Shown here one piece after another: positions 59,494 to 64,000 of a stretch of DNA of 64,000 nucleotides. The DNA lies in assembly GCF_036850765.1 (NCBI RefSeq), contig NC_089492.1, forward strand, positions 99,405,022-99,469,021, written 5' to 3'. Every line of letters begins with the position of its first letter. Within the stretch, counting starts at the first letter, position 1. The DNA comes from Saccopteryx bilineata. Taxonomy: Eukaryota > Chordata > Mammalia > Chiroptera > Emballonuridae. The notes under the pieces are model-generated. The model saw only the letters and a list, made by a program, of their open reading frames with translations. It was not told the origin of the DNA and searched no databases. Both the position numbers and the translations under genes were made by a program.

Positions 59494-59905
59494 TATTAGT
59501 CAGCTCAGGCTGCCACAACAAAGCATCACTGACTCAGTGGCTTACACAATAGAAATGAAATGTATTTTCTCCCAGGTCTGGGGGCTGGAAGTCCAAGATC
59601 AAGGTGCCAACAGAGTTGGTTTCCTCTGAGACTTTTCTCCTTGGCTTGCAGTTGGCCGTCACTTGCTGTCTCTTCATGTGGTCCTCCTCCTGTGCGCATA
59701 CCCCTGGTGTCCCTCTGTGTGTCCAGATCTTCTGTTCTCATCAGGACACCACTCAGATTGAATTGGGGCCTACCCTGACAGCCTCATTGTACCTTAATCA
59801 CCTCTTTACATTCCGTATCTCCAAATACAGCCACATTTCAGGTGCTGGGGGTAGGGCTTCAATGTATGAACTTTGGAGAGTGGTCACAATTCAGCCCATA
59901 AGAGA
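59494..59905 (-). repeat. MLT1-type LTR, near full length
   Basis: Reads TATTAGTCAGCTCAGGCTGC, GGGCTGGAAGTCCAAGATCA, CTCCAAATACAGCCACATTT and CACAATTCAGCCCATAA in MLT1 order on the minus strand. Confidence 0.9.
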
Positions 59906-60162
59906 GGTGATGGAGCCCCGCACAGGGCTGCCACAGGATGGCACGAGGCGCTATTCATATCACAGCCACTCTCATGATTCAGAAATCTTCTTCATGTTTT
60001 TATAATGCAGAGATGGGCATTTTGTATATTTCTTATGGCAGATTTTCTGCAGATGGCCATAAAGTGCTTATTATAACACTATCAGGAAGTGATAATTTCC
60101 TGACCAATGGAGATAAAGTATTGAAAAATGAGTGTCTTTTTCTACACAGGCACCATATTTTT

Positions 60163-60353
60163 TTTAAAAAATAAATTTATTATTTATTTATTAATTTTAC
60201 AGAGGGGAAGAGAGAGAGGGAAGGAGGGAGGGGGGGGAAGAGCAGGAAGCATCAACTCCCATATGTGCCTTGACCATAGAGTGCAGGGTTTCGAACCAGC
60301 GACCTCAGGCTCCACGTTGACGCTTTATCCACTACGCCACCACAGGTCAGGCC
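60163..60353 (-). mobile_element. Type B bat SINE
   Basis: CATATGTGCCTTGACCATAG and ACTACGCCACCACAGGTCAG. A 15-bp duplication AGGCACCATATTTTT lies at 60148-60162 and 60354-60368. Confidence 0.95.
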
Positions 60354-60369
60354 AGGCACCATATTTTTA

Positions 60370-62049
60370 ATTTGGTAGTGTCCAGTCCACCTGACTTTCC
60401 AGGGCTCTGGACTGGCTTGGAGGAGGCAGTGTGACTCAGTTAGCCACACTGACCAAGTCTATGGAGGGCGATATGACTCATAGTTTCATAGACTAAGTTT
60501 AAGGAGGGAAGTCATATGATTTCAACAGCCTTGTAGACTGGGCTGCTCATATGACTGTGGGTTCTCTTAATCTTGTAATGACCATGTTACTTCAAACATT
60601 GATAGAATCTACTTTCAAAACCTGCCCAATCTATGGAGGAAATATGAAGGATGGTCTTAAACTATCCCTGTTCTGACCATCTGGAATCAGTCTGGGAGCC
60701 CTGTGGCCAAAGCTGGACCACCCAGTCCTCTTCACAGCCCCTAGGTACCTCTGAGACTTGTTTGGAGGTTCTAGCAGGGGAGCGCAGCTACTCGTGTACC
60801 CTTGACTGAAGAACAGTCCTCTCCTCTAGCAGAGAAGGTCATCCTCTTTGACCGAGCGCGCAGCTTCGGGAGGGACGCACATGGAGCGGTGAGGGAGGAA
60901 GGGGACGCCCGCCTAGCCAGCCAGATCAGCCGAATCAACCCTGGCGATCAATGGGGTGACAGATGTCGCAGCCAGATCGCCCTCACATCCGCCTCCTACC
61001 TTTGTTACAGACCTCTGTCTCATTGCTCATCTCCTGCCCTGTGCACAGGGCCTGATGTCCCAATGAAGGGAGGCTGGGAGAAGAGAAGAAGACTGTTTGC
61101 CTCTGGGTGGGTTGAAGTGGCAGTGTGGGGTGTGTGCATGCTTCCTGGTGTGTGCTGGCATTGTACAGGTGTATTTACATGTGTGCTTGTGTGCTCACGT
61201 CTCTGTTTACCCAGGTACTTGTGTCTGTGTGTACAAACATGCTTGTCTATGGATGGGTATGTGTTAACATGTGTGTTTGTCTGGGAACGTGTTCAGGATC
61301 ACATGTGTGTGCATGTACATTTAAGTCTATACATAGGTGTTTGTGCCTGCATGTGTGTGCATGTTCATACCTCTGTGTTTCTGTGCATGTCTGTGTCTAC
61401 ACACATGTGTGTACTCCAGACATATGGCAGAATGTACTCTAGCAAGAGGAGGCTGAGGGCAGAGTCCCAGTCCTTGTCTCAGGTTTCCAATGGCCCCAGA
61501 CATGACCCTTCACCCTCCTCTGTGGCTGTTGAGGTCTTTGTCCCAGAGACCCGAGAACTTTCCTCTAGAACCAAATGGGCCTCGCTGCCTGAGGAGGGTG
61601 GAAAGCGACTTCCAAAAGCAAACAGGATCGTCGTCATGCTGGGGGAGCCTGGAGCCGGCCAACCTTGTTTAACTCTGCAGGAATGTGTGCGGGTTCCCAC
61701 CCAGCAGAGCAGGCCCCAGCCTGACCAGGAGCCGAGGAGCACCCGGCCAGCACTGGTTGCCTTTGGAACAGGGAGCTGGCTGGTTAGGGACAAACATTCC
61801 AGGGACAGACAATCACACAAGCTTGTGTGGCGAGAGTAGGCTAAGGGTGAGAGAGGCCCACTGTGCCTTCCTCAGAGTCTACGGACCACTGTGCCTAGTT
61901 CTGTGCCAGAGGAAAACAAGCTGGGGAGAGGAAGTGGCCCAGGTGTGACCCTGAGGGAGCTTGGAATCAAGCTGGGAGAGCACATTCCCCAGCAGGGGAC
62001 AGGACAACATGGTGTGTCGTGGGGAGGCGGCACAGCATATGGTACAGAG
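60370..62049. other. Intergenic, with degenerate TG-rich block
   Basis: A degenerate GTGTGTGCATG-type region at about 61110-61425 keeps a 345-codon frame open but has no protein signature. The rest is unassigned. Confidence 0.5.
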
Positions 62050-62410
62050 GAGGAGGTAGAAAAGAGTGATCCTGGGGGCGTGATCATCAGGGAAGGCTTC
62101 TTGGAGGAGGTAGAGGTTTAGCTGGGCCTTGAATGAGTGAGGAGGATTTGGAGGGAAAGAGAAAGAGGACATTGCAGGAGGAGGAGAAGGCTTTGCACAG
62201 ATGCAGAGATGGGAAAGAGCTAGGCCTTTATGGAAGGGCAATGCTGACGCTGGTCCAGAGGGAGTTTGGGAAGAGAGAAGGGCGATGAAGCAGGAAAATC
62301 AGCTCCTGTCCATCAAGAGAGCTTCAAGTGCCAGTCAGAGTTCATCCTTAAGCAATGGAGAGCTATGGAAGATTCTCGAGAGGGATACTGACCTGATGGA
62401 AGAGGGGGGT
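62050..62410 (+). repeat. L2-like LINE fragment
   Basis: ATCAGGGAAGGCTTCTTGGA, GCTGGGCCTTGAATGAGTGA and AAGCAATGGAGAGCTATGGA match the wording of an old mammalian LINE2 region. Confidence 0.55.
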
Positions 62411-62719
62411 TTAGGAAGAGATACTGGCCGGATGGTCAAGTCCTACAGTGGGTGAGGACAGAGGCTGTGAGAGCCGAAGAGAGTGGAGGACGGTGTTTAG
62501 GGTGAAGAAGCTCAGGGCTGTGGATGGGTACATGGTGTAGGTTTGGGTAGCCAAGATGGCAGAACTGAATCCACTTGACACTTTGTGACATTGGACATTC
62601 TCCAGGTCTTGCTTCTGTGTTTGTTCCCTGAGAACATCATGTTAGCCTCAGACAGCTCCTTACCCACAGGCCGGTGGAAGCAGGTGGGCCTGGGAGACAA
62701 AGGCTAGGCCTTCGTCACC

Positions 62720-63020
62720 GGGGGGGCAGCGCCACCTCAGGGGGCAGAGGCAGGAGACCAAGGGGGGGGCAGCGCCACCTCAGGGGGCAGAGGCAGGAGA
62801 CCAAGGGGGGGGCAGCGCCACCTCAGGGGGCAGAGGCAGGAGACCAAGGGGGGGCAGCGCCACCTCAGGGGGCAGAGGCAGGAGACCAAGGGGGGGGCAG
62901 CGCCACCCCAGGGGGCAGAGGCAGGAGACCAAGGGGGGGGGCAGCGCCACCTCAGGGGGCAGAGGCAGGAGACCAAGGGGGGGGCAGCGCCACCTCAGGG
63001 GGCAGAGGCAGGAGACCAAG
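62720..63020. repeat. G-rich minisatellite, seven copies of a ~43-bp unit
   Basis: The unit is a run of 6-9 G followed by CAGCGCCACCTCAGGGGGCA and GAGGCAGGAGACCAA. Seven copies are nearly identical and differ mainly in the length of the G run. No stop codon occurs in one frame of each strand, which creates false ORFs. Confidence 0.97.
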
Positions 63021-63785
63021 AGAGCCCTTGTGTGTGAACACAGCCAGTCTAGGAGAGTGTGTGAATGCCAGTGTGGCTCAGGCGGGGTGCGAACGCTGCC
63101 AGTCCTTGTGAGGGGGTATGGGACGTCGCCCAGCTGGGTGTGTGCACAGTGTGGTCTGTGTGTGTCCGACTCAGCACGAGTGAGCACACAGCCTGGCCTG
63201 CCTGGGCCCCGGGACCTGGCATGCAGTGTTTGTGTTTGGTGAGTGAAGAAGTGTTGATGTAGGCACAGCTCAGCCCGGTACAGACAGAACTCCGGAGAAG
63301 GCAGCACAGCCAGGGGAAACGACGGTCCTTGCTGGACGACTGCTGCCTGGGCCTCTGCAGTGGACAGACACTGGCTCGGCCTGCCCCTCCGCCCCCCGCA
63401 CACACACATATACCCAGTACAGGCCTGAGGTGCCTGGTTGGGGCTGGGGCCATGACCACCTCATCCCTCCGCACTGTTGCCCTGGCCTCTGCAGGCTGGA
63501 ACCGGGGCCTCCTTCACCCATTCTGCACACAGTGCTTCCTGCAATTGTGAGGTAAGGCAGAAAGAACATTCTGGAAAATGGCCCTGGCCTGGGGATGGGG
63601 GCAGCTTCTGCCCTCGGGAAGGTCCTGGAGTGATGGGCAGGAGTCCAGCCTCTGCCCTGGTCTGGCTGAGCAGGCAGAGGCTTCCCTACTGGAGAGAAAG
63701 ATGATTTCAGTCTTTGAGAGGCAGAGTCTGGAGCTGGCTTGGGTTTTCCCAACCTGGGAAAGGCGAGCCCCCCTGGCAGGTCCGT
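63021..63785. other. Intergenic, nothing recognised
   Basis: CG-poor, GT-rich sequence between two minisatellites. No gene supported. Confidence 0.5.
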
Positions 63786-64000
63786 GACAGGGTCCCTGGG
63801 AGAGCGGCTGTGCGTGCGGAGCAGAGGCCTGCTGGGCCGTGAGGGCCAGTGACAGGGTCCCTGGGAGAGCGGCTGTGCGTGCGGAGCAGAGGCCTGCTGG
63901 GCCGTGAGGGCCAGTGACGGGGTCCCTGGGAGAGCGGCTGTGCGTGCGGAGCAGAGGCCTGCTGGGCCGTGAGGGCCAGTGACAGGGTCCCTGGGAGAGC
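63786..64000. repeat. 65-bp minisatellite, running off the window end
   Basis: The unit begins GACAGGGTCCCTGGGAGAGC and ends GTGAGGGCCAGT, starting at 63786, 63851, 63916 and 63981. Copies are almost identical (one A-to-G change in the third). At least 3.3 copies are visible and the array continues past 64000. Confidence 0.97.

Noticed and set aside
60802..61839. 345-codon open frame on the + strand, the longest in the window
   Set aside because: It runs through a degenerate TG-rich repeat that yields Cys/Val/His-rich nonsense, has no domain resemblance and no splice or codon-use support.
62674..63409. Repetitive ORFs on both strands over the G-rich minisatellite
   Set aside because: They are translations of the tandem unit, with no independent gene evidence.

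Overview
The window is vertebrate nuclear DNA, almost certainly from a bat. It has split genes with GT/AG introns, CpG islands, mammalian L1, L2, MIR and MLT1 debris, and many young tRNA-derived SINEs with clean target-site duplications. The SINE families resemble those I know from rhinolophoid bats (Rhin-1-like). The order assignment is fairly firm; the family (horseshoe or roundleaf bats) is an inference.

Only one protein-coding gene is supported: HAAO (3-hydroxyanthranilate 3,4-dioxygenase) on the minus strand. Seven exons between 11410 and 62 encode residues 1-210 of about 286, and the last exons lie beyond position 1. Its start codon sits at the edge of a CpG island (about 11.4-12.3 kb). 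About 14 kb upstream is an intron-containing tRNA-Ile(UAU) gene (25512-25604) next to a second CpG island (about 24.75-25.5 kb). In human, HAAO and a tRNA-Ile-TAT gene lie close together on chromosome 2p21, so the window matches that locus and runs from HAAO into the gene-poor interval towards ZFP36L2.

Everything from 26 kb to the right end looks intergenic and is a record of transposon insertions. The most unusual item is a 2-kb DNA transposon relic at 26929-28919. It has matched termini, sits inside an old L1, and carries a decayed multi-cysteine protein that I associate with multicopy genes of arthropods, cnidarians and fish rather than mammals. There are also five or six hAT-type elements (two nested, one carrying transposase remnants and a nested solo LTR), a mariner-like MITE, two solo LTRs of one family, MLT1 LTRs and two minisatellites at the right end.

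The roughly 400-bp SINE family carries a strong CTCF-like motif. All five well-preserved copies lie in the same orientation, so the motifs all point the same way along the window. This could matter for chromatin architecture at HAAO. Most long open frames are by-products of GC-rich or repeated DNA and are not annotated as genes.
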